Both the position numbers and the translations under genes were made by a program. This document shows positions 14,371-24,149 of a DNA stretch of 64,000 nt, piece by piece. A model generated the notes under the pieces. It saw only the letters and a list, made by a program, of their open reading frames with translations, ran no database searches and was not told where the DNA came from. Numbering within the stretch: position 1 is the first letter of the stretch; each line of letters starts with the position of its first letter. The stretch lies in the NCBI RefSeq assembly GCF_000702425.1, contig NZ_JNIE01000006.1:1-64000 (forward strand), given 5' to 3'. This stretch comes from Thermocrinis jamiesonii. Lineage in GTDB: Bacteria > Aquificota > Aquificia > Aquificales > Aquificaceae.

Positions 14371-17300
14371 ATGGTGGATTTTGTTCATTTACATTTACAT
14401 ACTCAGTATTCACTTCTTGATGGAGCTATAAAGATAAAAGACCTTACCAAAAGGGCTTTGGAGTTTGGATACTCTGCTGTTGCCATAACAGACCACGGAA
14501 ACCTGTTTGGCATACTTGACTTTTACAAAAGTTTAAAAGAAGTAGGTATAAAGCCCCTGCTTGGTATGGAAGCATACTTTACCACCGGCTCCAGGTTTGA
14601 TAGAAAAGGTAAAGGCTCTGAAGATAACATAACCGACAGATACAACCATCATCTGATACTAATAGCAAAGAACGACGTAGGGCTAAAAAATTTATACAAA
14701 CTCTCTTCCTTAGCCTTTAAGGAAGGTTTTTATTACAAACCAAGAATAGATTACGAGCTTTTGTCTAAATACCACGAGGGGCTTATAGCCATAACTGCTT
14801 GTCTAAAGGGTGTGCCTACCTATTATGCAAGTATAGGAGATGTAAATAAGGCACAGGAGTGGGTAAAAAAGTTCAAAGACCTGTTTGGAGACGACCTTTA
14901 TTTGGAGCTTCAGGCTAACTCTCTACCCGAGCAAGAAACCGCTAACAGACATCTGATAGAGATAGGCAAAAAGCTTGGGGTTAAGTTGGTAGCGACAGCG
15001 GATGCTCACTATCTTTTGCCAGAGGATAGGATAGCTCATCAAGTGCTTATGGCTGTTCAAATGAAAAAAACGCTTATGGAACTCCAAAAAGGAGACTTTA
15101 AGTGTATTAACGACTACTTGCACTTTGCCAGTAAGGAGGAAATGTGGGAAAGGTTTAAAGGAAAGTTTGACGGTTGGGAACAGGCACTGCTGAATACTTT
15201 GGAGGTAGCTGACAAGTGCGATGATAGGTTTGAGTCCCTTGAGAATAAAAACTATTTGCTTCCCAAGTTTTCCCAAGAAGTGGCAGAAGAGGAGCTTTTG
15301 AGGGAACTTGCTATAAAGGGACTAAAGCAAAGAATAGAGCAGGGGCTTGCAAAAGATTCAAAAGAATATTGGGATAGGCTTGAATACGAGTTGGACGTAG
15401 TAAAGAAAATGGGCTTTTCTGGATACTTTATTATAGTTCAGGACTTTATAAACTGGGCAAAGTCCAAGGGTATTCCGGTAGGTCCAGGTAGGGGTTCTGC
15501 AGCGGGGTCTTTGCTGGCTTTTTCTCTGGGTATCACGGACGTTGATCCCATAAAGCACGGCTTACTCTTTGAGAGATTTTTAAATCCAGAGCGTGTTTCC
15601 ATGCCAGACATAGACGTGGATTTTTGTATGGAAAACAGGGATAGTGTCTTGGAGTATGTGAGAAATAAATACGGTGCAGAAAACACAGCTCAGATAATCA
15701 CATACAACGTTATGAAGGCAAAGCAGGCTATAAGGGATACCGCAAGGGCACTTGGACTGCCCTATTCGGAAGCGGATAAATTGGCAAAACTAATACCACA
15801 GGGTGATGTGCAAGGCACGTGGCTATCTTTGGAAGAAATGTATTTAACTCCCATAGAGGAACTTCTTGAGAAATACGGAAGGCACAGAAACGATATAGAA
15901 GAGAATGCAAAAAAGTTGCGCAAAATGGCTCAGGAGAACGCAGAAATAAGGATGTTAATAGAGATAGCTCTTAGGTTGGAAGGGCTCACCAGACACACCT
16001 CCCTACACGCTGCAGGTGTGGTTATATCTCCCGTTCCCTTAGAAGAACTCGTACCGCTTTATTACGACGATGGGCAGGTTGCTACTCAGTTTGACATGTC
16101 AAAGCTTGAGGAATTAGGTTTGGTTAAGATGGACTTTCTTGGACTTAAAACGCTGACAGAACTGGAAAAAATGAGGCTGTTGGTCAAAGAAAGACATGGG
16201 ATAGAAATAAACTTTCTGAAACTTCCTTTGGACGATCAGAAAGTGTTTGAGCTTCTCAGGAAAGGTCTTACTTCCGGTGTGTTTCAATTGGAAAGCAGTG
16301 GTATGAAGAACCTGCTAAGAAGGTTACAACCGGATAGCTTCGATGATGTAGTGGCAGTTTTAGCCTTGTACAGACCAGGACCTTTGAAAAGTGGTCTTGT
16401 GGATAGCTACATAAACAGAAAGCACGGAAAGGAGCAGATAGTATATCCCTTTCCAGAACTGGAGGAAGTGCTTAAAGAAACCTACGGTGTTTGGGTTTAT
16501 CAAGAGCAGATAATGAAGGCAAGTCAAATTTTGGCGGGTTTTACTCCCGGCGAGGCGGACACGCTCAGAAAGGCAATAGGTAAAAAGAAGAAGGAAGTTA
16601 TGGAGGAGATGAAGGAAAAGTTTATAAATGGAGCGGTAGAGAAGGGCTATCCAAGGGATCGTGTGGAAAGACTGTGGGAAGACATAGAGAAGTTTGCCAG
16701 TTATTCTTTCAACAAGTCCCACTCTGTAGCTTACGGATACCTATCTTACTGGACCGCTTACATGAAGGCACATTATCCGGAGGAGTTTTTTGCAGTCAAA
16801 CTATCTATGGAAAAATCTGATACAAAGTTTATAAATCTCCTTAGGGACGCTAAGATGCACTTTGGCATACATATACTTCCTCCGGACATAAACAAAAGCG
16901 GAGCGGATTTTGTAATAGAGGGTGAAAGGAGGATAAGGTTTGGTCTGGCAAGGATAAAAGGGGTTGGGGAAGAAACCGCTCAGCTAATAGTAAGTAAAAG
17001 GAAAGGTGAATGGAAAAGCCTGTCTGATTTTGTTCGCAGTATGGATAGCAGAAAGATAAACAAAAAGGTGCTGGAAGCACTAATCAAAGCGGGAGCCTTT
17101 GATTTTACCAACGAACCGAGGAGTTCCCTCCTTTCCAAATTGGAAACTAAGGATGGCATTTATGTGAGCAACAGCCTATTTGGGAAAAAGCAGGTAAAGG
17201 AAGAAGACAAGGCAAAGTATGAGAGAGAAGTTATAGGTTTTTACCTTTCACAGCATCCTTTGGATCCATACGAGGACCTTCTTAAAGGGCAAATATCCTA

Positions 17301-17829
17301 CGTTGAGGATGTAGAAGATTTGGAGGAGGGTGAATATACCTTTGCGGGCGTCATTTCTGAGCTTAAGATCAAAAAGAATTCAAAGGGTAGCCCTTACGCA
17401 GTGTTTAACCTCATAGACAAGACTGGTGTTGTGGAGGTGGTTGCGTGGTCTGAAGCATACGAAGAAAACAAAGAAAAGCTAAAAGAGGACGAGTTAGTCG
17501 TCATAAAAGGTGAGCTATCAAAGGATCAAGAAAGTGAAACTGTGAGGGTAATACTGAGGGAAGTTTTTAGGATACAAGAATATCTTTTGGAAAAGATAAG
17601 GTTTGTCCGTTTGATTATGCGGAGGGAACTTTCAAGCCAAGAATTGGAAAAGTTATACAGCTTATTGAGTAGGCGTTTTTCTGAAAAGGGCGCTGAGATT
17701 TTAATAGAGTGCAGGGCAGGTGACTACAGGGTTTTAATGCAGGCAGATCCAAGGTACAGAATAGAACCAAGCAAGGAGTTGTTTGATTTGTTAAAACCGT
17801 TCTCGGTAGAGGTAAGCTTAGAAACCTAA
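14371..17829 (+). CDS. dnaE: DNA polymerase III alpha subunit
   Basis: Replicative polymerase. The 1152-residue protein starts with a PHP domain (HLHLHTQYSLLDG, TDHGN), followed by the C-family polymerase core with GPGRGSAAGS, the catalytic PDIDVDF pair near residue 410 and the third Asp in VKMDFLGL, then a helix-hairpin-helix region (ARIKGVGEETAQ) and an OB fold (YTFAGVISELKIKKNSKG). The start at 14371 matches the family; the frame is open to 14317 but that overlaps the target duplication of the element. A TATATT-like box is 30 bases upstream. The stop overlaps the convergent PP2C gene by 4 bases. Confidence 0.96.
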   Translation: MVDFVHLHLHTQYSLLDGAIKIKDLTKRALEFGYSAVAITDHGNLFGILDFYKSLKEVGIKPLLGMEAYFTTGSRFDRKGKGSEDNITDRYNHHLILIAKNDVGLKNLYKLSSLAFKEGFYYKPRIDYELLSKYHEGLIAITACLKGVPTYYASIGDVNKAQEWVKKFKDLFGDDLYLELQANSLPEQETANRHLIEIGKKLGVKLVATADAHYLLPEDRIAHQVLMAVQMKKTLMELQKGDFKCINDYLHFASKEEMWERFKGKFDGWEQALLNTLEVADKCDDRFESLENKNYLLPKFSQEVAEEELLRELAIKGLKQRIEQGLAKDSKEYWDRLEYELDVVKKMGFSGYFIIVQDFINWAKSKGIPVGPGRGSAAGSLLAFSLGITDVDPIKHGLLFERFLNPERVSMPDIDVDFCMENRDSVLEYVRNKYGAENTAQIITYNVMKAKQAIRDTARALGLPYSEADKLAKLIPQGDVQGTWLSLEEMYLTPIEELLEKYGRHRNDIEENAKKLRKMAQENAEIRMLIEIALRLEGLTRHTSLHAAGVVISPVPLEELVPLYYDDGQVATQFDMSKLEELGLVKMDFLGLKTLTELEKMRLLVKERHGIEINFLKLPLDDQKVFELLRKGLTSGVFQLESSGMKNLLRRLQPDSFDDVVAVLALYRPGPLKSGLVDSYINRKHGKEQIVYPFPELEEVLKETYGVWVYQEQIMKASQILAGFTPGEADTLRKAIGKKKKEVMEEMKEKFINGAVEKGYPRDRVERLWEDIEKFASYSFNKSHSVAYGYLSYWTAYMKAHYPEEFFAVKLSMEKSDTKFINLLRDAKMHFGIHILPPDINKSGADFVIEGERRIRFGLARIKGVGEETAQLIVSKRKGEWKSLSDFVRSMDSRKINKKVLEALIKAGAFDFTNEPRSSLLSKLETKDGIYVSNSLFGKKQVKEEDKAKYEREVIGFYLSQHPLDPYEDLLKGQISYVEDVEDLEEGEYTFAGVISELKIKKNSKGSPYAVFNLIDKTGVVEVVAWSEAYEENKEKLKEDELVVIKGELSKDQESETVRVILREVFRIQEYLLEKIRFVRLIMRRELSSQELEKLYSLLSRRFSEKGAEILIECRAGDYRVLMQADPRYRIEPSKELFDLLKPFSVEVSLET

Positions 17830-18554
17830 AATTTTATGAACAGAAAGCTGATGTTGTCACTTTGCTCTTTGTTCTCTAAGGATTTAAGAAAAAGTTCAAC
17901 GGGTTCCTGAGACATAGCAAAAAGCCTCATCTCTTCCTTACTAAACTCTTCCCAAAAACCATCCGAACACACAAGAATGGGCTTACCTAAATTGGGAATC
18001 CTTTTGGTGTATATTTCAAATTCTGACGCATCTCCGAGTATAGCAGATGTAAGTATGTGCCTTTTAGGATGAAGTCTTGCGGTTTCCTCATCCAGTTTGC
18101 CAGATAGTACCAAATCTTCCACCAAGGTATGGTCCCTTGAAACTTTAACAAATCCATCTTTGTCCTTTATATAAACCCTGCAGTCCCCTACGTTAAAAAC
18201 CAAAATCTCTTCCTTTCCGACAATCACACCTGCGACGGCTGTACCCAGTCCAAAGGCAGAAGGGTGTTTTTTTACATAATCCAAGAGACGAACCTTAGCA
18301 TTCCATAGCGCATCCCTTAGGCTTTTTTCGTCCTTTGGTTGTTCTTGAGCTAATACATTCAAAACCTCATAAGATGCTACATCCCCCTTTGCATGCCCAC
18401 CCAAACCGTCTGCTACCGCAAAAAGTTTTTCTTCTGTTTCTACAACCAAAGGTTTTTCCATAACCTCCATCCTTATGACTTTTCTGCCCACCAACAGCGC
18501 ATCTTCGTTTCTTATCCTTACATTTCCCCTATGAGTAAACAACCAAACTCTCAT
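17826..18554 (-). CDS. PP2C-family serine/threonine protein phosphatase
   Basis: Metal-dependent protein phosphatase. The 242 residues hold the PPM metal and phosphate motifs in order: RIRNEDA, ADGLGGHAKGD, GTAVAGVIV, VGDCRVYI, RDHTLVEDLV, SDGFWEEF and SDNISFLFI. It has no membrane segment, so it is cytosolic. It is the last gene of the sulP-tlpA-PP2C run, joined to tlpA by a 4-base overlap. Substrate unknown. Confidence 0.92.
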   Translation of the reverse strand: MRVWLFTHRGNVRIRNEDALLVGRKVIRMEVMEKPLVVETEEKLFAVADGLGGHAKGDVASYEVLNVLAQEQPKDEKSLRDALWNAKVRLLDYVKKHPSAFGLGTAVAGVIVGKEEILVFNVGDCRVYIKDKDGFVKVSRDHTLVEDLVLSGKLDEETARLHPKRHILTSAILGDASEFEIYTKRIPNLGKPILVCSDGFWEEFSKEEMRLFAMSQEPVELFLKSLENKEQSDNISFLFIKF

Positions 18555-19054
18555 TTAAGTAGTTTTGCAACGTCCTCCTCCAGTTCTCTGTAAATGCCCA
18601 TCTTTACCTTTACCACGTTCCCCTCTTTGTCTATGAGGTAAGAGGTTGGAAATCCAAAGAGTTTTAGCCTGTTTTCCAAATCACCCTTTGGCCTAACCAT
18701 GGTAAAGCTATACGGATTGTTCCTTAGAAATTCTCGGAAAGTGTCCTCTGAGGTGTCCATATTTACCGCAACCACCTCAAAACCAAGCGATCTATACTTA
18801 CTATAAACCTTCTCAAAGATCGGCAACTCTTCTTTGCACGGGGGACACCAAACCGCCCAAAAGTTCAAAAGCAAAACCTTTCCTCTGTAATCCGAAAGCT
18901 TTATCTCCTTTCCGTCAGCGCTAATAAAGGTCAGATCAGGGGGCAAGTTATTCATCCCTATGTTTACTCCTGACTTTTCCTGAAAGGCGGTATAAACTAA
19001 AAGAAAAACCAAAATCGCACCAAGCGTAGCGGATACTATCCACGCCTTCTTCAT
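18551..19054 (-). CDS. Membrane-anchored thioredoxin-like protein (TlpA/ResA type)
   Basis: Periplasmic thiol-disulfide oxidoreductase. It has an N-terminal anchor helix (5-23) and a thioredoxin fold with active site WCPPC at 69-73 and the cis-Pro segment FGFPTSYLID. Relatives reduce apocytochrome c or support oxidase copper-site assembly, which would fit the bc1 and heme genes here, but that role is inference. It overlaps sulP and the PP2C gene by 4 bases each. Confidence 0.9.
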   Translation of the reverse strand: MKKAWIVSATLGAILVFLLVYTAFQEKSGVNIGMNNLPPDLTFISADGKEIKLSDYRGKVLLLNFWAVWCPPCKEELPIFEKVYSKYRSLGFEVVAVNMDTSEDTFREFLRNNPYSFTMVRPKGDLENRLKLFGFPTSYLIDKEGNVVKVKMGIYRELEEDVAKLLK

Positions 19055-20838
19055 AACTGTAACCTTACAATAGGTTTAAAGTCCGAAGGTTTTACTGTAT
19101 AGCATTCTTTGAATACCGCATAGGGACATCTTTCCGCACAATACTTGTGATCCAACCTTTTGAAAAGCTCCACTATAGACTGTCCCTTTGAATCAAAGAC
19201 AAAGTCGGTATCAACATATTTTTCAAAATTTGCCCTTTCAAGTATAGGATAAACATCGCAGGCTATATTTGCCATAGCAGGTATAATACCTTGCTTATTT
19301 ATCTCTTCAAACAACCTCATAAGGGTAGATACACCTGCCGCATCTATGTAATTTACCGCTTCCATATCAATCAGCAAAAATTTTAGCGCTCTATTGGTTT
19401 TTCTTTCTTCAATCTTATTAAGTATGTATTCATAGACATATTCAGCGTTTGCAAAGTATATGGGCATATTTGGTCTTATGTAAAGTATTTGGGGACACTC
19501 GGGAAGATTTTCTCTCTCTGCATTGACAAAGGTATTAGACTGTGGGTTTCTTGTAAGCACCACTAACCTTGGATACATAGTCTTGTATACAAAAGTGCCA
19601 AAGGCTACTATAGTACCAAGGGTAAGTGCTACCCAGAGCTCCATAAAAAATACGCTGAAAAAAGTTATCCCGGCAATTATCCCGTCAGTTTTATTCAACT
19701 TGTATAGTTTGATTATTTCCTGCGGCTTTATTAGATTTATAACTGCAGAGAGGACTATAGCTGAAAGAGTAGCCTTAGGAAGATAGTAAAAGGCAGGAGC
19801 TAAAGAGATTAAGGTAATTCCCACAGTAGCACCAGTTATCACACTGGCAAGGATAGTCTTAGCCTGAAGCTGGAAGTTTAATGCAGACCTTGAAAAGGAA
19901 CCACCTACAGGAAATCCTTTAAAAAGCCCAGCGACTATGTTTGCCATACCCTGACCTATAAGCTCTTGGTTAGGATCCCATTTGTCTCCAGCCTGAACTG
20001 CAAGTCGCTTTGCTATAGCAACAGCTTCTACTAGTCCAAAAAATGCAACTACCATTGCACCACCCCAAAGGGTAGCGGTAGTGGAAAAGTCCACTTCAGG
20101 AACTGAAAATTTAGGAATACCCTGAGGTACATTTCCTACTATAGCCACACCAAACCTTTCAAGCTGGTAAAAGTAAGATATGAGGGATGTTACAAAGACA
20201 GCAATAAGGGCTCCTGGCAAAATGGGATGAATCTTTCTGGAAATCCATATAATAGCATAGGACAATGCGCCTATGGCCACAGTATACGGATTAGTGTTTT
20301 CTATGTGGGAGATAATATCTTTTACTACATCGTATATTAGCGTGCTCTGGACTATTTTAAAACCTAATAAGTGTCCTGCTTGACTTAGAGCTATAACAAG
20401 AGCACCCGCACTGACGAAACCAGTTATCACACTTGTTGATATAAGCTCCACTACGAAACCAAGCTTTAAGAGTCCTATAGTAAGCCTTATGAATCCAACC
20501 ATGAGAGCCAATAGGCCCATCAAACCGATCCACTGCTCAGAACCAGGTTCGGCCATGCCATAAATGACAGAGGCAGAAAGAAGGGCAGTCATTGCCACTG
20601 GACCAGTAGCTAAAAACCTTGAACTTCCAAAAAGAGCAGCAACTATGGTAGGTAAAAAGGACGCATAAAGCCCATGTATGGGAGGCATACCGGCCAAAAG
20701 CGCATAAGCCATAGATTGAGGGACCAAGACTGCAGCTACAGTAAGACCCGCTATTAGATCTCTCGTCAGTTTACTTCTATCGTAGTCCTTAAACCAGTGG
20801 AGAAAGGGCGCTAAGTCAATAGATATGGTAATCCTCAC
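19051..20838 (-). CDS. SulP-family anion transporter with STAS domain
   Basis: Sulfate or other anion/bicarbonate permease. The 595 residues comprise a membrane domain of about 12-14 segments (about 20-430) with the SulP signature region QSMAYALLAGMPPIHGLYASF, and a C-terminal cytosolic STAS domain (about 450-565) with the VNYIDAAGVSTLMRL motif. A Cys-rich tail (CAERCPYAVFKEC) follows, unusual for the family and possibly metal-binding. Substrate cannot be told from sequence; bicarbonate is conceivable in an autotroph. First gene of a three-gene operon, divergent from rimP. Confidence 0.9.
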   Translation of the reverse strand: MRITISIDLAPFLHWFKDYDRSKLTRDLIAGLTVAAVLVPQSMAYALLAGMPPIHGLYASFLPTIVAALFGSSRFLATGPVAMTALLSASVIYGMAEPGSEQWIGLMGLLALMVGFIRLTIGLLKLGFVVELISTSVITGFVSAGALVIALSQAGHLLGFKIVQSTLIYDVVKDIISHIENTNPYTVAIGALSYAIIWISRKIHPILPGALIAVFVTSLISYFYQLERFGVAIVGNVPQGIPKFSVPEVDFSTTATLWGGAMVVAFFGLVEAVAIAKRLAVQAGDKWDPNQELIGQGMANIVAGLFKGFPVGGSFSRSALNFQLQAKTILASVITGATVGITLISLAPAFYYLPKATLSAIVLSAVINLIKPQEIIKLYKLNKTDGIIAGITFFSVFFMELWVALTLGTIVAFGTFVYKTMYPRLVVLTRNPQSNTFVNAERENLPECPQILYIRPNMPIYFANAEYVYEYILNKIEERKTNRALKFLLIDMEAVNYIDAAGVSTLMRLFEEINKQGIIPAMANIACDVYPILERANFEKYVDTDFVFDSKGQSIVELFKRLDHKYCAERCPYAVFKECYTVKPSDFKPIVRLQL

Positions 20839-20896
20839 TGATATTTATTTTAACACACTGTTGATTTTTCCGTGTAGTTGTACGATAATAATCTTC

Positions 20897-21370
20897 ATGC
20901 AAATAGACGATAAAGCTATAGTCAGCAAGGTAAAGGAAGTAATAGCTCCTGTGATAAAAAAGATGGGCTATAGACTCTTTGATGTGGAGTTTAAGCCTGA
21001 AAGGGGATGGGTCCTGAGGATAATAGTAGATAAGGAAGGTGGAATAACCGTAGGAGATTGCGAAGAGATAAGCAAAAGAATATCCTCCCTTTTGGACGTG
21101 GAGGATATTATCCCAGTTTCTTACATGCTTGAAGTTTCCTCTCCAGGTCTTACCAGGGAACTGACGAAAAGCGAACATTTTGATTTTTTCACAGGCAGAT
21201 TGGTCAAAATCATACTAAAAGAACCCATAGAGAACAAAAGGGAAATTCTCGGCTATATCCAAGAAGCTAAGGAAAATCTAGTAATCATAAAAAGCAAGGA
21301 GGATGGAAGCATACTTCACATACCCATATCAGCCATAGCCAAGGCCCATTTGGAGATAGAAAAATGGTAA
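20897..21370 (+). CDS. rimP: Ribosome maturation factor RimP
   Basis: Assembly factor for the 30S subunit. The 157-residue protein has the two-domain RimP layout: an alpha/beta domain with GYRLFDVEF and VSSPGLTRELT, then an SH3-like C-terminal domain. I chose ATG 20897; the frame is open upstream to 20825 but that part is hydrophobic and overlaps the sulP start. It overlaps nusA by 7 bases, the standard rimP-nusA pairing. Confidence 0.92.
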   Translation: MQIDDKAIVSKVKEVIAPVIKKMGYRLFDVEFKPERGWVLRIIVDKEGGITVGDCEEISKRISSLLDVEDIIPVSYMLEVSSPGLTRELTKSEHFDFFTGRLVKIILKEPIENKREILGYIQEAKENLVIIKSKEDGSILHIPISAIAKAHLEIEKW

Positions 21371-22335
21371 AAAGTCTAAGAAAGCTTATTGAGCAGGTAG
21401 CAAAGGAAAAAGGCATACCAGAATGGTTGGTAGAAAAGGCATTGAAAAATTCCATAGCCCTTGCTACAAAAAAGGACAGAAAAATAAAAGATCGTGTAGA
21501 GGTGGAGCTGACGGACGATGAGGTAAAGGTCTATATCCTACGCAAAGGAGAAAAGTTTCCACTAGACATAGTTCCCGAAGAGCTAGATAGAATCGCCGCT
21601 TATGCGGCAAAAGAGGAGTTTCTAAGAGAATTAGAAAAAGCTGACGAAGAAAGAAGATACTTAGAGTTTATAGAACTTGAAGGTGAGATAGTGTTAGGTA
21701 TAGTGCGAAAAGTGGCAGAAAATGAGGACCTTATAGTGGACCTTGGGAAGGTTATGGCGGTATTGCCCAAACGAGAGCAAATACCCAAAGAGGTGTATAA
21801 AGTTGGAGACAGATTAAAGGCACTGCTTCTTCGGGTTGTGAGAAAAAGAGGTGGTTATGAAATAATTCTTTCAAGAACACATCCGAATTTTTTGCGCAAG
21901 CTTTTAGAAGCAGAGGTTCCAGAAATAAAGGAAGGTGAGGTGGAGATTTTGAATATAGCAAGGGAGCCTGGAGAAAGGGCTAAGGTTTTGGTGAGGTCAA
22001 AGGATACGCGTATGGATCCGGTGGCAGTAGTGGTTGGTCTAAGAGGATCCAATATAGCACCTATTAGTAAAGAGCTTTCAGGAGAAAGGATAGACGTTAT
22101 AAAAGATACAGACAATATAGAAGAGCTTGTTAGAAGAAGCTTGGCACCTGCACCAGTAACCGATGTAAGAGTAGACCCAAAGCTTAAAAGGGTGGAGGTA
22201 GCAGTGCCAAAGGATAAGCTATCTTTAGCCATAGGGAAGAGGGGGATAAACGTAAAGTTGGCTAACAAAATAACGGGATGGTATATAGACATCCTATCGG
22301 AGGAGGACTTCAAGAAGATTTCCCAGCTGAAATAG
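21364..22335 (+). CDS. nusA: Transcription termination/antitermination factor NusA
   Basis: RNA polymerase-binding factor for pausing and termination. The 323 residues give an N-terminal polymerase-binding domain (1-100), an S1 domain (about 105-170, starting EGEIVLGIVRK) and two KH domains (about 175-320) with RGSNIAPI and the GKRGINVKLANK loop. There is no C-terminal acidic repeat region. It is followed 1 base later by an RNA methyltransferase gene rather than by infB. Confidence 0.95.
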   Translation: MVKSLRKLIEQVAKEKGIPEWLVEKALKNSIALATKKDRKIKDRVEVELTDDEVKVYILRKGEKFPLDIVPEELDRIAAYAAKEEFLRELEKADEERRYLEFIELEGEIVLGIVRKVAENEDLIVDLGKVMAVLPKREQIPKEVYKVGDRLKALLLRVVRKRGGYEIILSRTHPNFLRKLLEAEVPEIKEGEVEILNIAREPGERAKVLVRSKDTRMDPVAVVVGLRGSNIAPISKELSGERIDVIKDTDNIEELVRRSLAPAPVTDVRVDPKLKRVEVAVPKDKLSLAIGKRGINVKLANKITGWYIDILSEEDFKKISQLK

Positions 22336-22336
22336 A

Positions 22337-23596
22337 ATGGGTTTAGACATATTCATTAAAAAAGTGGTATATGGTGGTTATGGTTTGGGAGAGGACAGGG
22401 GTAAAAAGTTTTTAGTAAGGTATGCAGCACCAAAGGAATTGGTTGAGGTAGAAATACTTAAGGAAAAAAAGGACTACGTGGAGGCGACGGTAAAAAACGT
22501 AAAGATTGGCTCAGTTTGGAGAAGGACTGCTCCCTGCAAATACTACTCCTATTGTGGAGGATGTCAAATACAACACTTGGATTACGAAGGACAACTGAAA
22601 GTTAAAGAAGACATACTATTGGAATCTCTGGAAAGGATAGGAAAGATAAAGGTTAAATCATTAGGTGGAGTCCTGAGGTCCAAAGAAGAGTTTGGATACA
22701 GGGTAAAGGTCCAGTTCAAGGTAAGAGATGGAAGTTTGGGTTTTTTTTCTTGGGGAAGCAACGAGCTTGTTCCAATAGATGAGTGTCTTTTGCTCCACCC
22801 TAAGATAAACCAACTAATACCTGCCCTAAGGGAGCTTGTAAAAGCGGTGAAAGAACTGCAAGAAGTTCATGTAACTTATTCGCCAGATGAAGACGAGTTT
22901 ATGCTAAAGCTGATCACTGTTAGCCCCATGGAAACAGAAAAGTTAAGAAAGCTTAAAGAACATACGTTACCAAAGGAAGTAATCTGCTTGGGAAATTACA
23001 CAAACTTAAGGGGAAAGCTTATAAAAAGGTCTATGGTTGGTAGGGAATTTTCCTTTTTCAAGTCTGGAGCATTTAGACTAAGGGTAAGCAACGATTCTTT
23101 TTTCCAGGTCAATTACACCCTCTATGAGGATTTTCCTAAGATGGTGGTTGATGGAGAAAGGGCAAAGAGGGTTTTAGAGCTTCACTGCGGGGTTGGATTT
23201 TTTAGCTTTTGGATGGCCCAAAACTGTGAGTATCTTTTTGGCTCTGATGCAAACCAATTCGCTGTAAAAGATGCGCTGTATAACGCAAAGTTAAATCAGG
23301 TCTTTAATGTTTCTTTTGCTCACGAAAGTGCTTTTGAGACGTTGAAAAACCATGCAGGAGAGGTAATAGACGTATTGCTTCTTGATCCGCCGAGGGAAGG
23401 TTTGTCGGAAGGCGAAGCCAAGCTCATAGTTCAGAACAAACCAAAAAGAATAATCTACGTCTCCTGTAATCCAACCACCTTAGCAAGGGATCTAAAGGTT
23501 TTAGTTTCCGGAGGTTATAAAATTGAAACTATAAAGCTTGTGGATAACTTCCCCCAAACCTATCATGTGGAAGCTATAGTTAAACTACAACTTTAG
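22337..23596 (+). CDS. 23S rRNA (uracil-5-)-methyltransferase, RlmD/RumA family
   Basis: SAM-dependent m5U methyltransferase. It has a short TRAM-like start, an Fe-S motif CX5CX2C (CKYYSYCGGC) with the fourth Cys in DECLLL, the SAM-binding LELHCGVGFFSFWMA, LLDPPREGL and the catalytic Cys in YVSCNPTTLARDL. At 419 residues the length is normal. The family acts on 23S rRNA U1939 or U747, or on tRNA U54; which one applies cannot be decided here. It lies between nusA and frr, 10 bases before the frr start. Confidence 0.88.
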   Translation: MGLDIFIKKVVYGGYGLGEDRGKKFLVRYAAPKELVEVEILKEKKDYVEATVKNVKIGSVWRRTAPCKYYSYCGGCQIQHLDYEGQLKVKEDILLESLERIGKIKVKSLGGVLRSKEEFGYRVKVQFKVRDGSLGFFSWGSNELVPIDECLLLHPKINQLIPALRELVKAVKELQEVHVTYSPDEDEFMLKLITVSPMETEKLRKLKEHTLPKEVICLGNYTNLRGKLIKRSMVGREFSFFKSGAFRLRVSNDSFFQVNYTLYEDFPKMVVDGERAKRVLELHCGVGFFSFWMAQNCEYLFGSDANQFAVKDALYNAKLNQVFNVSFAHESAFETLKNHAGEVIDVLLLDPPREGLSEGEAKLIVQNKPKRIIYVSCNPTTLARDLKVLVSGGYKIETIKLVDNFPQTYHVEAIVKLQL

Positions 23597-23606
23597 GAGG
23601 ATGGAC

Positions 23607-24149
23607 ATGATGGACGAAGTATTTAAAACCGCAGAGGAGGATATGAAAAAAGCGGTGCAATACTTCAAGAACGAAATAGCTGGTTTGAGGACAGGTAGGG
23701 CAAGCACAGCCCTTGTGGAGGAGATAAAAGTGGATTATTACGGTTCAAAGATCCCTATAAAGCAGTTGGCTTCGGTAAGTGTGCCAGAGCCAAACCAGAT
23801 CGTGCTTCAGGTGTGGGACAAAAATGCGGTAGAGTTGGTGGAAAAGGCCATAATGGAAAACCTAAACCTAACACCTCAAAGGCATGGAGATGTTCTGAGG
23901 ATAACTCTTCCGCCCCTAACTCAGGAGAGAAGAAAGGAATTAGTTCGCATGCTTCACAAGATGGCAGAAGAGGCCAGGGTTGCGGTCAGGAACATCAGAA
24001 GGGATGCAAAGGAGCTCATAGAGGATCAGGAGGGTATATCGGAAGACGAAGTAAAAAGAGCCTTGGAAAGACTTCAAAAACTCACCGACAAATACATAGA
24101 GGAAATAAACAGATTAACGGAGAATAAAGAAAGGGAGATTATGGGTTAG
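23607..24149 (+). CDS. frr: Ribosome recycling factor
   Basis: Splits the post-termination ribosome with EF-G. About 180 residues of two-domain RRF: FKNEIAGLRTGRAS early in the helical domain, SVPEPNQIVLQVWDK, and PLTQERRKELVRMLHKMAEEA later. Three ATGs lie at 23601, 23607 and 23610. The AGGAGG site ends at 23600, so the first is too close and 23607 or 23610 is more likely. The stop overlaps the convergent ilvH by 11 bases. Confidence 0.95.
   Translation: MMDEVFKTAEEDMKKAVQYFKNEIAGLRTGRASTALVEEIKVDYYGSKIPIKQLASVSVPEPNQIVLQVWDKNAVELVEKAIMENLNLTPQRHGDVLRITLPPLTQERRKELVRMLHKMAEEARVAVRNIRRDAKELIEDQEGISEDEVKRALERLQKLTDKYIEEINRLTENKEREIMG

Noticed and set aside
20816-21178. Minus-strand open frame of 120 codons opposite rimP
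   Set aside because: Shadow of rimP, with no recognisable motif; rimP is well supported.
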